DNA from: Rhizobium sp. BK399
Lineage (GTDB): Bacteria; Pseudomonadota; Alphaproteobacteria; Rhizobiales; Rhizobiaceae
Direction: 5' to 3'
Assembly (NCBI RefSeq): GCF_014194695.1
Contig: NZ_JACIAH010000002.1
Span: forward strand, 1-64,000
DNA: 64,000 nucleotides
Shown: positions 16,453 through 26,877 of the stretch, piece after piece
Layout: every line of letters begins with the position of its first letter
Numbering within the stretch: the first letter of the stretch is position 1
Translations under genes and position numbers: made by a program
Notes under the pieces: generated by a model
The model's database searches: none
What the model was told of the DNA's origin: nothing
Seen by the model: the letters and a program-made list of their open reading frames with translations, nothing else

Positions 16453-17673
16453 TCAGCCGCCGATTTCCGCGGTGATGAGCGCCCCGAGGCGACTGATTCC
16501 CTCCTCGATCATCAGATCGTTGGCGCAGGAGAAGCTGACGCGGAAGGTGTTCTCTCCCGAGCCGTCGGCGAAGAATGCCTTGCCGGGGACGAACGCGACC
16601 TTGGCTGTTTCCAGCGACTTGGCGAGCAGCTTCGCGCCATCCATGCCATCAGGTAGCGTTACCCAGATGAACATGCCGCCTTCCGGCTTCGTCCAGCTCG
16701 TGCCGGCCGGCATGTATTTCTCCAGCGCCGCCAGCATGACATTGCGGCGGTGGCTATAAACGGACCTGATCTTCGCGACCTGCGCATCGAAACCGCGTTC
16801 CGCGACGTGGGCGATCGCCATCTGATTGATCGTCGAGGAGTGCAGGTCAGCCGCCTGCTTCATCAGCACCAGCTTGCGGATGACGGGAGCGTTGGCAACG
16901 ATGAAGCCGACGCGAAGACCGGGAGCCAGCGTCTTCGAGAAGCTGCCGCAATAGATCGTGCGGGTATTGTTGATGTGTCCCTTCTTCGCGATCTCGGTCG
17001 CCAGGATCGGCGCGACCGGCGTGCCGTCGTAGCGGAGCGACTGGTAGGCCGCGTCTTCGATGACCGCGATATCGAGTTCTTCAGCCAGCGCGAGAACCTT
17101 CTCTCGTCCGGCCTGATCGACGGTTTCACCCGTCGGGTTGGCAAAATCGGCGGAGAGATAGGCGAACTTCACCTTGCCGCCCGCCGCAGCGGCCTGCGCC
17201 TTATAGGAATCGGGCGTACGGTTGCCGTTCGGTGTCAGCTGGTCGTAGGTCGGCTCGTAGGCATTGAAGGCCTGGAGTGCGCCGAGATAGGTCGGCCAAG
17301 TAACCAGTGCCGTGTCATCAGGCGAGAGGAAAAGCTTGCCGAGATAGTCCAGTCCCTGCTGCGAGCCGGACACGATGAAGACGTTCTCAAGCTCGCACGG
17401 AATGTTAAGCGCGGCGATCTGCTTGACCAGCCACTCGCGAAGCGGCTTGTAACCTTCGCTGACCGAATACTGCAGCGCCGAGTTCACGGCCGAGCTGCTG
17501 AAGATATCGGCGTAGGCCGCCTTGAACTCCTGATCGGGAAAGAGCGCCGGATCCGGGATACCGCCGGCAAAGGAAATGATCTCAGGCCGGTCAAGGAGCT
17601 TCAGAAGCTCGCGAATCTCCGATGCGCGCATCCGTGAAGAACGCGTCGCGAACATGCCTTCCCAATTCAACAT
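16453..17673 (-). CDS. PLP-dependent aminotransferase, class I/II (2-aminoadipate/LysN type)
   Basis: A 406-residue fold-type I aminotransferase. The PLP lysine is in GSFSKTLAPGLRVGF, the substrate-carboxylate Arg in NTFRVSFS, and the pyridine-ring Asp/Asn pair in VIEDAAYQSL and the FANPTGE segment. The N-terminus (FATRSSRMRASEIRELLKLL) matches the LysN/2-aminoadipate and aromatic aminotransferase group. It is convergent with the aldo/keto reductase and divergent from ilvE. Confidence 0.83.
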   Translation of the reverse strand: MLNWEGMFATRSSRMRASEIRELLKLLDRPEIISFAGGIPDPALFPDQEFKAAYADIFSSSAVNSALQYSVSEGYKPLREWLVKQIAALNIPCELENVFIVSGSQQGLDYLGKLFLSPDDTALVTWPTYLGALQAFNAYEPTYDQLTPNGNRTPDSYKAQAAAAGGKVKFAYLSADFANPTGETVDQAGREKVLALAEELDIAVIEDAAYQSLRYDGTPVAPILATEIAKKGHINNTRTIYCGSFSKTLAPGLRVGFIVANAPVIRKLVLMKQAADLHSSTINQMAIAHVAERGFDAQVAKIRSVYSHRRNVMLAALEKYMPAGTSWTKPEGGMFIWVTLPDGMDGAKLLAKSLETAKVAFVPGKAFFADGSGENTFRVSFSCANDLMIEEGISRLGALITAEIGG

Positions 17674-17892
17674 TGGTATTTCCTCGCAATTTTTTGTCTT
17701 TAAGCGAGAGAACCACGCAATAAAAAATAAGTCAACATTACTGACCTATCTCTTTGCCGCCATGACAATTTCGGAAAGCGAAGGTCACTTCTGTAAACAG
17801 AAGCCAGAACCGACCAGAATCGATCTTTTCAAGACCCACCCGGTGGCGGTAGTGTCGCCGCCACTATCCAACATGCTATGAAGGTGCCAGCA

Positions 17893-18993
17893 ATGTCCGC
17901 GTCGTCGAATACTCCTGAAATCAAGATCGAATTCCACGCGTCGCCGGTCTCGGAAGCCGATCGAACTCAGGCTCTGGAGACACCCGGCTTTGGAAAGGTC
18001 TTCACGGATCATATGGTTCTGGCCCGGTGGACTCCCGACAAAGGCTGGCACGATGCGAAGGTCACGCCGCGGCGGCCTTTGCAACTCGATCCTGCCAGCG
18101 CAGTACTGCACTACGCCCAGGAAATCTTTGAAGGTATGAAAGCCTATAAGGCGGACGATGGTCGCATACTGCTCTTCCGGCCTGAAGAGAACGCCCGTCG
18201 TTTCGCGCAGTCGGCGGCCAGGATGGCGATGCCTGCCGTGCCGGAAGAACTTTTCCTGAAGGCGGTCGAGGAGCTTGTCCGCGTCGACAAGGCATGGATT
18301 CCATCAGGCGACGGCAGCCTCTATCTGCGCCCGTTCATGTTCGCCAACGAGGCGTTCCTCGGCGTCCGCCCCGCTCAGGAATATATCTTCTGCATCATCG
18401 CCTCCCCGGTGGGTGCATATTTCAAAGGCGGAGCAAAGGCGGTTTCCCTCTGGGTCGAGACTGAGTACACCCGAGCAGCAGCCGGCGGCACCGGTGCTGC
18501 CAAATGCGGCGGAAACTACGCGGCCAGCCTCGTGGCACAGGCCGAGGCGGCGAAGAAGGAGTGCGATCAGGTCGTTTTCCTTGATGCAGCGGAACATCGC
18601 TGGGTCGAGGAACTCGGCGGGATGAACGTATTCTTCGTGATGAACGACGGATCTGTAGTAACCCCACCTCTCGGCGGCACGATCCTGCCGGGCATCACGC
18701 GCGCCTCGGTAATAGTTCTCGCCGAAGAAAAGGGCTTGCGCGTTGAGCAGCGCCCCTACTCATTCGCGGAATGGAAGGCCGATGCGGCCAGCGGCAAGCT
18801 CGTGGAAGCATTCGCTTGCGGCACTGCAGCAGTCCTCGCGGGCATCGGCCTCGTGCGACACGCCGGCGGCGAGTTCCGTATCGGAGACGGACAGACCGGC
18901 AAGCTGACCAGCGAGTTGCGTCAGGAGCTCGTCGGCCTGCAGAAGGGCGTCACAAACGATGAACGTGGCTGGACACGCCGTATCCTCGCCTGA
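17893..18993 (+). CDS. ilvE: Branched-chain amino acid aminotransferase
   Basis: A 366-residue fold-type IV aminotransferase that interconverts Leu/Ile/Val and their 2-oxoacids, the last biosynthetic step for these amino acids. The class IV lysine is in GAAKCGGNYAASL; the family segments EIFEGMKAYK, LYLRPFMFANE and GTILPGITRASV are present. An ATG at 17878 is also in frame, but GAAGGTG before 17893 favours the shorter form. ilvC lies 1.8 kb downstream. A terminator follows at 19045. Confidence 0.92.
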   Translation: MSASSNTPEIKIEFHASPVSEADRTQALETPGFGKVFTDHMVLARWTPDKGWHDAKVTPRRPLQLDPASAVLHYAQEIFEGMKAYKADDGRILLFRPEENARRFAQSAARMAMPAVPEELFLKAVEELVRVDKAWIPSGDGSLYLRPFMFANEAFLGVRPAQEYIFCIIASPVGAYFKGGAKAVSLWVETEYTRAAAGGTGAAKCGGNYAASLVAQAEAAKKECDQVVFLDAAEHRWVEELGGMNVFFVMNDGSVVTPPLGGTILPGITRASVIVLAEEKGLRVEQRPYSFAEWKADAASGKLVEAFACGTAAVLAGIGLVRHAGGEFRIGDGQTGKLTSELRQELVGLQKGVTNDERGWTRRILA

Positions 18994-19044
18994 GGTCATC
19001 AGCGGCGCGCGAGCAGTCGGCCGCCAGTAGTTCAGAGACTTCGG

Positions 19045-19068
19045 AAACCGGGCCACGCCCGGTTTTTT
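19045..19068 (+). terminator. Rho-independent terminator of ilvE
   Basis: AAACCGGGC, loop CAC, GCCCGGTTT, running into six T. A 9-bp perfect stem 51 bases after the ilvE stop. Confidence 0.85.
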
Positions 19069-19148
19069 GTGGTTTGCGCCGGGAGGCGTGAAGCTCCAGC
19101 CGCTCGCAAAATCAAGGAGTTTCGGGCGGCATAGGAAAAGCCTTCGTT

Positions 19149-19174
19149 CCCCGCTTCCGTTTGGGGAAGCGGGG
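19149..19174 (-). terminator. Strong stem-loop after the YidB-like gene, possible terminator
   Basis: CCCCGCTTCC and GGAAGCGGGG form a perfect 10-bp stem with a six-base loop, 35 bases past the stop at 19209. No T-run follows on the minus strand, so termination here is uncertain. Confidence 0.35.
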
Positions 19175-19208
19175 GAGTCTTTCCGACTGCAGCTCGACCG
19201 TCTCGCGC

Positions 19209-19679
19209 TCAGGAATGGAACAGGGCGGCGATCTGCTCTTGTGTCGGCAATTGGCCTCGCGGCGTCAGCTTGTCGACCACTCCAGGCAGAACGGTCGACA
19301 ATTGGTTCAGCAACTCCTGCTCGCTGATACCCGCCTGACGTGCGAGATCGCTGATCGTCTGGGACCCGAGCGCACTATTGAGACTGCCCGGTGCGATCGG
19401 TTTGTTCTGCCCGGGTTGGACCCAGGAATCCACCGTATCGCCCTGCCCGGCTTCCGTCAGCTTGCCGAGAAGACCGCCAAGGCCACCGAGACCCCCAAGC
19501 CCGCCGAGAAGGCCGCCGTCACCGGCCTGCGGGCTGGCTTGCGGATTGGCCTGCTGGCCAGCCGGATCCGTCTGGCTGCCGCCGCCACCGAGGAGTTTGC
19601 CCACCAGCAACGCGCCGAGAGCAATCATGATCGGCTTTGATATATTTCCGCCTGGAACGGCGTCGTCAAAGATACCCAT
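19209..19679 (-). CDS. YidB family protein
   Basis: A 156-residue protein: an N-terminal hydrophobic stretch (IMIALGALLVGKLLGGGG), a Gly/Leu repeat (GGLLGGLGGLGGLGGLLG), then a helical domain with the YidB pattern (ISDLARQAGISEQELLNQLS, LPGVVDKLTPRGQLPTQEQI). The start has an AAGGAGG-type site. YidB proteins are widespread and of unknown function. It is divergent from a GlsB-type stress membrane protein. Confidence 0.82.
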   Translation of the reverse strand: MGIFDDAVPGGNISKPIMIALGALLVGKLLGGGGSQTDPAGQQANPQASPQAGDGGLLGGLGGLGGLGGLLGKLTEAGQGDTVDSWVQPGQNKPIAPGSLNSALGSQTISDLARQAGISEQELLNQLSTVLPGVVDKLTPRGQLPTQEQIAALFHS

Positions 19680-19830
19680 GCCATCCTCCTTTTTGGTTTC
19701 TTCATTTCACTGAACAACAACTGTAGAATGAAAGCATAAGGCTCTCACGAACCTTGAATTCCCCGGCGAGCTATTTAGCTAAACGGGAAGATGGTCTGAA
19801 TATTCAACCAATCAAGGAGGGACACGGCGG

Positions 19831-20088
19831 ATGTCAGTAATCAGTTGGATTATCCTTGGACTGATCGCGGGATTCATCGGCAGCAAGATCGTCAACAAGT
19901 CGGGCGCGGGGATGTTGATGGACATCGTCCTCGGCATCGTTGGAGCGATCGTCGGCGGCGTCATCTTCAGCTTCTTCGGCGCATCGGGCGTAACGGGCAT
20001 CAATATCTACAGCCTCGTCGTCGCGGTCATCGGTGCTGTCGTTGTTCTCTGGCTGTACCACGCCGTCAGCGGGCGCCGGTCCGTTTAG
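19831..20088 (+). CDS. GlsB/YeaQ/YmgE family stress-response membrane protein
   Basis: An 85-residue integral membrane protein with three hydrophobic helices rich in small residues: LIAGFIGSKIV, MDIVLGIVGAIVGGVIFSFFG and YSLVVAVIGAVVVLWLYH. The order and glycine pattern match the transglycosylase-associated (GlsB/YeaQ) family, often induced by general or acid stress. AAGGAGG lies upstream. I looked for an EcfG promoter and did not find a good one. Confidence 0.88.
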   Translation: MSVISWIILGLIAGFIGSKIVNKSGAGMLMDIVLGIVGAIVGGVIFSFFGASGVTGINIYSLVVAVIGAVVVLWLYHAVSGRRSV

Positions 20089-20180
20089 CTCGCCATTTCT
20101 ATGTCGACGGGATGAGCGCTGCCTCAAAGGCGGCGACTTTGTGCGTGTAACTCCGGCCTTGGCGCATCGGGCAAACGATC

Positions 20181-20768
20181 ATGGCAGACGAGAGTACATC
20201 TTCATTCTACGACGACAACGCGGCAACCTATGCCTCGCGGCAACGCAAGCTGCCGGTACGGCGGCTCGATGCCTTTCTGTCGTTGCTCCCGCCCGGTGCG
20301 GCGATCCTCGATCTGGGTTGCGGTGGAGGACAGGACAGCGAGTATATGCTGTCGAAGGGCTTCGCCGTAATGCCGACAGACGGATCACCGGAAATAGCCA
20401 GGCAGGCCGAAAGCCTCCTCGGTCACTCCGTCGCGGTCCTGCGCTTCGAGGATCTGGACGAGGAAGAAGCATTCGATGGCGTTTGGGCAGAGGCAAGCTT
20501 GGTGCACGTCCCGCGAGCCACCCTTCCCGAGGTGCTGGAACGGATCCGCACTGCGTTGCGGCCCGGCGGCACCTTTCACGCCACTTTCAAGGCGGGCGAG
20601 GCCGAAGGGCACGATGCGTTCGGTCGCTACTACAACTATCCGTCGGCGGAGCTACTCTCGGAAATGCTGAGCAATGGAGGCTGGCATAACATAGTCATCA
20701 GTGAAGGCGACGGCACCGGCTATGATGGAAAGCCTACCCGCTGGCTTGCTGTACGGACGCAAAAATAA
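20181..20768 (+). CDS. Class I SAM-dependent methyltransferase
   Basis: A 195-residue methyltransferase. The SAM motif I is ILDLGCGGGQDSEYM (about residue 37), with the acidic post-II residue in VMPTDGSPE. Motifs resemble small-molecule/ubiE-type enzymes. The substrate is unknown. It is convergent with ilvC; the shared terminator hairpin begins at its stop codon. Confidence 0.85.
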   Translation: MADESTSSFYDDNAATYASRQRKLPVRRLDAFLSLLPPGAAILDLGCGGGQDSEYMLSKGFAVMPTDGSPEIARQAESLLGHSVAVLRFEDLDEEEAFDGVWAEASLVHVPRATLPEVLERIRTALRPGGTFHATFKAGEAEGHDAFGRYYNYPSAELLSEMLSNGGWHNIVISEGDGTGYDGKPTRWLAVRTQK

Positions 20769-20793
20769 AGGCCGGAACTTTCGTCCCGGCCTT
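20762..20793 (-). terminator. Rho-independent terminator of ilvC
   Basis: On the minus strand AAGGCCGG and CCGGCCTT flank a ten-base loop and are followed by TATTTTT. It lies 25 bases past the ilvC stop and overlaps the end of the convergent methyltransferase gene. Confidence 0.75.
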
Positions 20794-20817
20794 CGTGATC
20801 CAGCACTTTGAAGCCGC

Positions 20818-22534
<1,717 letters not shown>

Positions 22535-22551
22535 GGCCTCACTCCCAATAA

Positions 22552-22565
22552 GTACCGTACGGTAC
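22552..22565. promoter_or_regulatory. Perfect palindrome, likely TetR autoregulatory operator
   Basis: GTACCGTACGGTAC is a perfect 14-bp palindrome 18 bases upstream of the proposed GTG start. Its place suits autorepression by the TetR protein at 21884-22534. Confidence 0.55.
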
Positions 22566-22688
22566 GGTTCGCGGGCTTTATGCTGCAATCCACCATGCGC
22601 GTCAAGCGGCCTGTGGGGAAAATCTCATACTGCAACACACTCAAAAATCTCGGCCGTTCACGTCCCGCTCGAGATCAACCACGCACGC

Positions 22689-23594
22689 TCAAGTGCGCTC
22701 GACCGGTTCGCGCGCAGCCTCCATGTCTCGCGCGGGTGACAAACCGTAGATCCGGCTGTATTCGCGACTGAACTGCGACGGGCTCTGGTAGCCGACCCGA
22801 TGCCCCGCCGTTCCGGCATCCAGGCGTTCGACTAGCATTAGACGGCGAGCCTCATGCAGCCTCAACTGCTTCTGATATTGCACCGGCGTCATCGCCGTGA
22901 TCGACTTGAAATGATGATGGAAAGACGAGACGCTCATATTGACCTGCTCGGCGAGATCCTCGATCCGCAGCGAGCTTGCGAAATGCTGCCGCAGCCAGGC
23001 AATGGCTCGCGCGATGCGGTTGCCGTGACTATCGGCGACTGCGATGTTGATCAGCCGACCGCCATCAGGCCCAGTGAGCACACGGTAGAGGATCTCCTGC
23101 TCGATCAACGGCGCCATCGCTGCGATATCCTTTGGACGATCGAGCAAACGCAGCAGCCGAACGGCCGCATCCAGAAACTCCGGCGTCGCAACATTCACCG
23201 CAATGCCGCGGCCCGGCCCCTGCGCTATCGGCCGTGGAATATCGGCTCGACTCAGCAATTCGAGAACCTTTTCGCTATTGATGCCGAGCGTCAGACAAAA
23301 ATGAGGAATCTCGGCGCTCGCCTCGACCACGCGCCAGATGACAGGCAGATCGAGCGACGTCAGAAGATAATCGCCTGCCCCATAGTTGATGACGTCGGTT
23401 CCGAGACGGAGGCTCTTGGCCCCTTGGATAACAATGGCAATGCAGGGCCGGTAGCTGCCGTGACAGGGTGCGCTCGGCGTATGCCGGCGGCTGATCCCAA
23501 GGCTCTCGATGGCGGTGCGGAACTCACCCTCGGCGCCGGCATGTCGAGCGGCAATCGAAGCAATTTCCTGGTAGGGATTGAACGGCAATGTCAT
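22689..23594 (-). CDS. AraC family transcriptional regulator
   Basis: A 301-residue regulator: an N-terminal AraC-type sensing domain (GSYRPCIAIVIQGAKSLRLG) and a C-terminal pair of HTHs (LRIEDLAEQVNMSVSSFHHH and the VGYQSPSQFSREYSRIYGLS segment). It is divergent from an alcohol dehydrogenase starting 186 bases away, the classic arrangement in which such regulators activate an alcohol/aldehyde reductase gene. Confidence 0.88.
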   Translation of the reverse strand: MTLPFNPYQEIASIAARHAGAEGEFRTAIESLGISRRHTPSAPCHGSYRPCIAIVIQGAKSLRLGTDVINYGAGDYLLTSLDLPVIWRVVEASAEIPHFCLTLGINSEKVLELLSRADIPRPIAQGPGRGIAVNVATPEFLDAAVRLLRLLDRPKDIAAMAPLIEQEILYRVLTGPDGGRLINIAVADSHGNRIARAIAWLRQHFASSLRIEDLAEQVNMSVSSFHHHFKSITAMTPVQYQKQLRLHEARRLMLVERLDAGTAGHRVGYQSPSQFSREYSRIYGLSPARDMEAAREPVERT

Positions 23595-23779
23595 GCGAGG
23601 AAACCTTCATCTGCGGCGCCGGGATGCGCAGTATCTAGGATAGGTTCGCGCGCCCGAGAATAGCCCGTCCCTTCAATTTTGCAGGATCGTGCAAAAACCG
23701 CGGAGGATTGCTCTACCGCATGGAACTCGATCCGTTGCATCTTCGGCCATCCTCCCAGCAACCCGAAAGGAAGTCTCGG

Positions 23780-24826
23780 ATGCCTATCGCAAAAGGCTAT
23801 GCTGCCACTGACGCGTCGAAACCACTTACCCCCTTTACGTTCGAACGACGCGACCCCAATCCGGATGACGTTGTGATCGACATCAAGTTTGCCGGCATCT
23901 GCCATTCGGATATCCATACCGTCCGCAACGAATGGAAGAACGCCGTTTACCCGATCGTGCCGGGCCATGAGATTGCCGGCATCGTCTCCGCCGTCGGCTC
24001 GGCGGTGACCAAGTTCAAGGTCGGCGACCGCGTCGGCGTTGGCTGCTTCGTCGACAGCTGCGTCGGCTGTGCGACCCGCGACGTCGACCGCGAGCAGTAC
24101 ATGCCGGGTCTCGTCGGCACCTACAACGAATTCGAAGCCGACGGCAAGACGCGCACTCAGGGCGGTTACTCCGACTCGATCGTCGTCAAGGAAGGCTACG
24201 TGATGAACATCCCGGACAACCTTCCGCTCGATGCTTCCGCCCCGTTGCTCTGCGCCGGCATCACGCTCTATTCGCCGCTGCGTCACTGGAATGCCGGTCC
24301 CGGCAAGAAGATCGCAATCGTCGGCATGGGTGGCCTCGGGCACATGGGCGTCAAGCTCGGCGCGGCCATGGGGGCTGAGATTACCGTTCTGTCGCAAACC
24401 CTCTCCAAGAAGGAAGACGGTCTCAAGCTCGGCGCCAAGGAATACTACGCTACCAACGACCCGGCGACATTCCAAAAGCTCGCCGGTGCCTTCGATCTGG
24501 TGATCTGCACGGTCAGCGCTGAAATTGACTGGAATGCCTATCTCGGTCTGGTCAAGGTCGACGGCGCCTTCGTCGTGGTCGGCGCACCGGAAAACCCGAT
24601 CCCGGTCCACGCTTTCTCGCTGATCCCAGGCCGCAAGAGCATTTCCGGCTCGATGATCGGCTCGATCAAGGAAACCCAGGAAATGCTGGATTTCTGTGGC
24701 GAGCACAACATCGTCTCCGAGATCGAGACGATCAACATTCAGCAGGTCAACGAAGCTTACGAACGCGTTCTGAAGAGCGACGTTCGCTACCGCTTCGTCA
24801 TCGATATCGCCTCGCTGGCTGCCTGA
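23780..24826 (+). CDS. Zinc-type NAD(P)-dependent alcohol dehydrogenase with degenerate structural zinc site
   Basis: A 348-residue medium-chain dehydrogenase of the YahK/cinnamyl-alcohol type. The catalytic zinc ligands are present (C41 in GICHSD, H63-E64 in PGHEIAG, a later Cys in LLCAGITLY), and the cofactor motif is [13 protein letters not shown]. The structural site normally reads C-x2-C-x2-C-x7-C; here C94 and C97 remain but the third and fourth are R100 and M108. AAGGAAG precedes the ATG at 23780. A terminator follows directly. Probably an aldehyde reductase controlled by the divergent AraC protein. Confidence 0.88.
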   Translation: MPIAKGYAATDASKPLTPFTFERRDPNPDDVVIDIKFAGICHSDIHTVRNEWKNAVYPIVPGHEIAGIVSAVGSAVTKFKVGDRVGVGCFVDSCVGCATRDVDREQYMPGLVGTYNEFEADGKTRTQGGYSDSIVVKEGYVMNIPDNLPLDASAPLLCAGITLYSPLRHWNAGPGKKIAIVGMGGLGHMGVKLGAAMGAEITVLSQTLSKKEDGLKLGAKEYYATNDPATFQKLAGAFDLVICTVSAEIDWNAYLGLVKVDGAFVVVGAPENPIPVHAFSLIPGRKSISGSMIGSIKETQEMLDFCGEHNIVSEIETINIQQVNEAYERVLKSDVRYRFVIDIASLAA

Positions 24827-24835
24827 CAAAGACGC

Positions 24836-24862
24836 AAAGGGCGGCCTTGAGCCGCCCTTTTT
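24836..24862 (+). terminator. Rho-independent terminator of the alcohol dehydrogenase
   Basis: AAAGGGCGGC, loop CTTGA, GCCGCCCTTT, then TTC: a perfect 10-bp stem ten bases after the stop, ending where the convergent gene ends. Confidence 0.82.
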
Positions 24863-26134
24863 CTATTTCCGATCGTCGTCGCGCATCGTTTCTTTCTGCG
24901 TAATCAGCCGCGCGCTATGCTGGCCACTCAGATAGATCCACAGCCAACTCCAGGCCACCGCGAAACGCGAACGCGTCCCGATCAGGAAGTAGATATGGGC
25001 AATCCCCCATATCCACCAGGCAATCCAGCCTTTCAGTTTGATGCGGCCGAAATCGATGATGGCGGCACTTTGACCGATCGTCGCAAGGCTGCCCTGATGG
25101 CGGTAGCGGAACGGCGGAGGCGCCGGCTTCGCCGCGAGGCGCGCCCGGATCACCTTGGCGACATAAGCGCCCTGCTGCTTCGCAGCCGGTGCGATTCCAG
25201 GCACGGGAGCACCGCCTTCCTGGATAACCGACGCCGTGTCCCCGACGACAAAGACATCCGGAAGTCCTGGTGCCGTCAAATCCTTCCCAACGATGACGCG
25301 CCCCGCCCGATCTGCCGGAACATCGAGCCACTTGGCCGCGGGCGATGCCTGCACGCCTGCAGCCCAGACAATCGTGCGGCTGGCGATGAACCCCTCACTT
25401 GTCGAGACACCTTCTGCTGTGCATTCCATAACCCGTTCGCCGATATGCAACTCGACGCCCAGTTCAGTGAGAGCCTTGCTGGCATAGGTAGAAAGCTCCT
25501 CGGCGAAGGTCGGAAGCACTCTTGGCCCAGCCTCGACAAGGACGACCCGCGTCTTTCGCGTATCGATACTGCGAAACTCGCGCGGCAGGGTCTTGCGTGC
25601 GAGTTCGGCGATGATTCCGGCAAGTTCGACACCGGTCGGCCCAGCGCCGACGATCGTAAAAGTCAGAAGCGCATCGCGAACGGCAGGATCGGCTTCAGTC
25701 TCGGCCCGTTCGAAGGCCAGCAGCACGCGCCGACGAATTGTCGTCGCATCCTCCAATGTCTTGAGCCCAGGCGCCACCGGCTCCCAATCGTCGCGCCCAA
25801 AGTAAGCGTGGGTCGCGCCTGTGGCGAGAACGAGGGTGTCATAACGCAGCGTCATGCCGCTACGTAAGGAAACTTCCTTTACGGCGGTATCGACGCCAAC
25901 GACTTCACCAAGCAACGTCGTCACATCCTGCCGGTCGCTATAGAGATGCCGGATGGGCCACGCGATTTCGGATGTGGAAAGGATCGTTGTCGCCACCTGG
26001 TACAGCAGAGGCTGGAAGAGATGATGATTGCGTCGGTCGACGAGCGTGATCCGAAGCCCTGCGCCCTTGAGATCGTTGACCAGTTGCAATCCACCGAAGC
26101 CACCGCCGATAACGACAACATGTTGCTCGCTCAT
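24863..26134 (-). CDS. ndh: Type II NADH dehydrogenase-like FAD oxidoreductase
   Basis: A 423-residue flavoprotein with FAD motif VVVIGGGFGGLQ at the N-terminus, NADH motif VGAGPTGVELAGIIAELA near residue 165, VFVVGDTA near 300, and a C-terminal amphipathic/hydrophobic segment (WIAWWIWGIAHIYFLIG) for membrane association. These enzymes pass electrons from NADH to quinone without proton pumping. Single gene, convergent with the alcohol dehydrogenase. Confidence 0.87.
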   Translation of the reverse strand: MSEQHVVVIGGGFGGLQLVNDLKGAGLRITLVDRRNHHLFQPLLYQVATTILSTSEIAWPIRHLYSDRQDVTTLLGEVVGVDTAVKEVSLRSGMTLRYDTLVLATGATHAYFGRDDWEPVAPGLKTLEDATTIRRRVLLAFERAETEADPAVRDALLTFTIVGAGPTGVELAGIIAELARKTLPREFRSIDTRKTRVVLVEAGPRVLPTFAEELSTYASKALTELGVELHIGERVMECTAEGVSTSEGFIASRTIVWAAGVQASPAAKWLDVPADRAGRVIVGKDLTAPGLPDVFVVGDTASVIQEGGAPVPGIAPAAKQQGAYVAKVIRARLAAKPAPPPFRYRHQGSLATIGQSAAIIDFGRIKLKGWIAWWIWGIAHIYFLIGTRSRFAVAWSWLWIYLSGQHSARLITQKETMRDDDRK

Positions 26135-26251
26135 GACCTGCCTTCCGTGTCATTTCGCCAAAGCCAATGTCGTTGATCCAACGCAGCTTTCAAGCTTCCT
26201 TTCCGCATAGCTCGCCTGCTCACGGCGATGGTCGAGAAGTATCGACGGCGG

Positions 26252-26716
26252 TCAGTCCGCGTAGGCCACGGGGATCGATGTTCCGCTTTTCAGCAACTCC
26301 ATCGATATGGACGCGGAGACGTCGAAGAGTTCGATCTTGCGAACGATTTGCTTGTAGATCACGTCGTAGTGCTCGACGCGCGGGAGTACGATTTTCAGAA
26401 TGTAATCGTAGTTCCCGGTAAGGCGGTGCGCCTCGACGATCTCGGGAACGGCGCTGATTGCCCGGCGAAATGTCTCGATCCATTCGTCCGTGTGGTGTGC
26501 CGTCTTGATCAACGCAAACACCGTTGTCGGGACGCCCATCTTCGCGCGGTCGAGCACCACGATCCGCCGTGCAATGTGACCGCTCTCCTCCAGCCGCTGG
26601 ATGCGCCGTGAACAGGCCGAGACCGACAAAGCGACCTTCTCCGCAAGATCCGTCACCGAAATGCCGGCATCAGCCTGCAATAATTCAAGGATTCGGCGGT
26701 CGCGATCATCCAGCAT
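26252..26716 (-). CDS. Lrp/AsnC family transcriptional regulator
   Basis: A 154-residue regulator with N-terminal HTH (GISVTDLAEKVALSVSACSR) and a C-terminal RAM ligand domain (EIVEAHRLTGNYDYILKIV). CTGGAGG precedes the ATG at 26716. It is divergent from an aspartate/glutamate racemase; a perfect 10-bp inverted repeat lies between them. It likely senses an amino acid and controls the racemase. Confidence 0.88.
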   Translation of the reverse strand: MLDDRDRRILELLQADAGISVTDLAEKVALSVSACSRRIQRLEESGHIARRIVVLDRAKMGVPTTVFALIKTAHHTDEWIETFRRAISAVPEIVEAHRLTGNYDYILKIVLPRVEHYDVIYKQIVRKIELFDVSASISMELLKSGTSIPVAYAD

Positions 26717-26742
26717 TGAGCCCTCCAGGAGTGGCGAGTTAA

Positions 26743-26772
26743 TTTTGCACAATATTGCCATCTTGTGCAAAA
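26743..26772. promoter_or_regulatory. Inverted repeat, likely Lrp/AsnC operator
   Basis: TTTTGCACAA (26743-26752) and TTGTGCAAAA (26763-26772) are perfect inverted arms with a ten-base spacer. The site starts 27 bases upstream of the regulator start and about 105 bases upstream of the racemase start, so one bound oligomer could control both. Confidence 0.6.
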
Positions 26773-26877
26773 CTACAGCGCAAATGGGGAGTTCGGATCA
26801 AAGAAAGCAAACCATTTGCGCGATGATTGATGCATGATTTCGCCAATAGGAAATTCCAGACGGGGAGCATAACCAGA

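Noticed and set aside
19738..19762. GGAAT-N16-CCTT before the YidB-like gene
   Set aside because: Two mismatches to the EcfG consensus and no support from a neighbour.
23591..24829. 412-codon minus-strand frame over the alcohol dehydrogenase
   Set aside because: Shadow of a gene with intact catalytic zinc motifs and a terminator.
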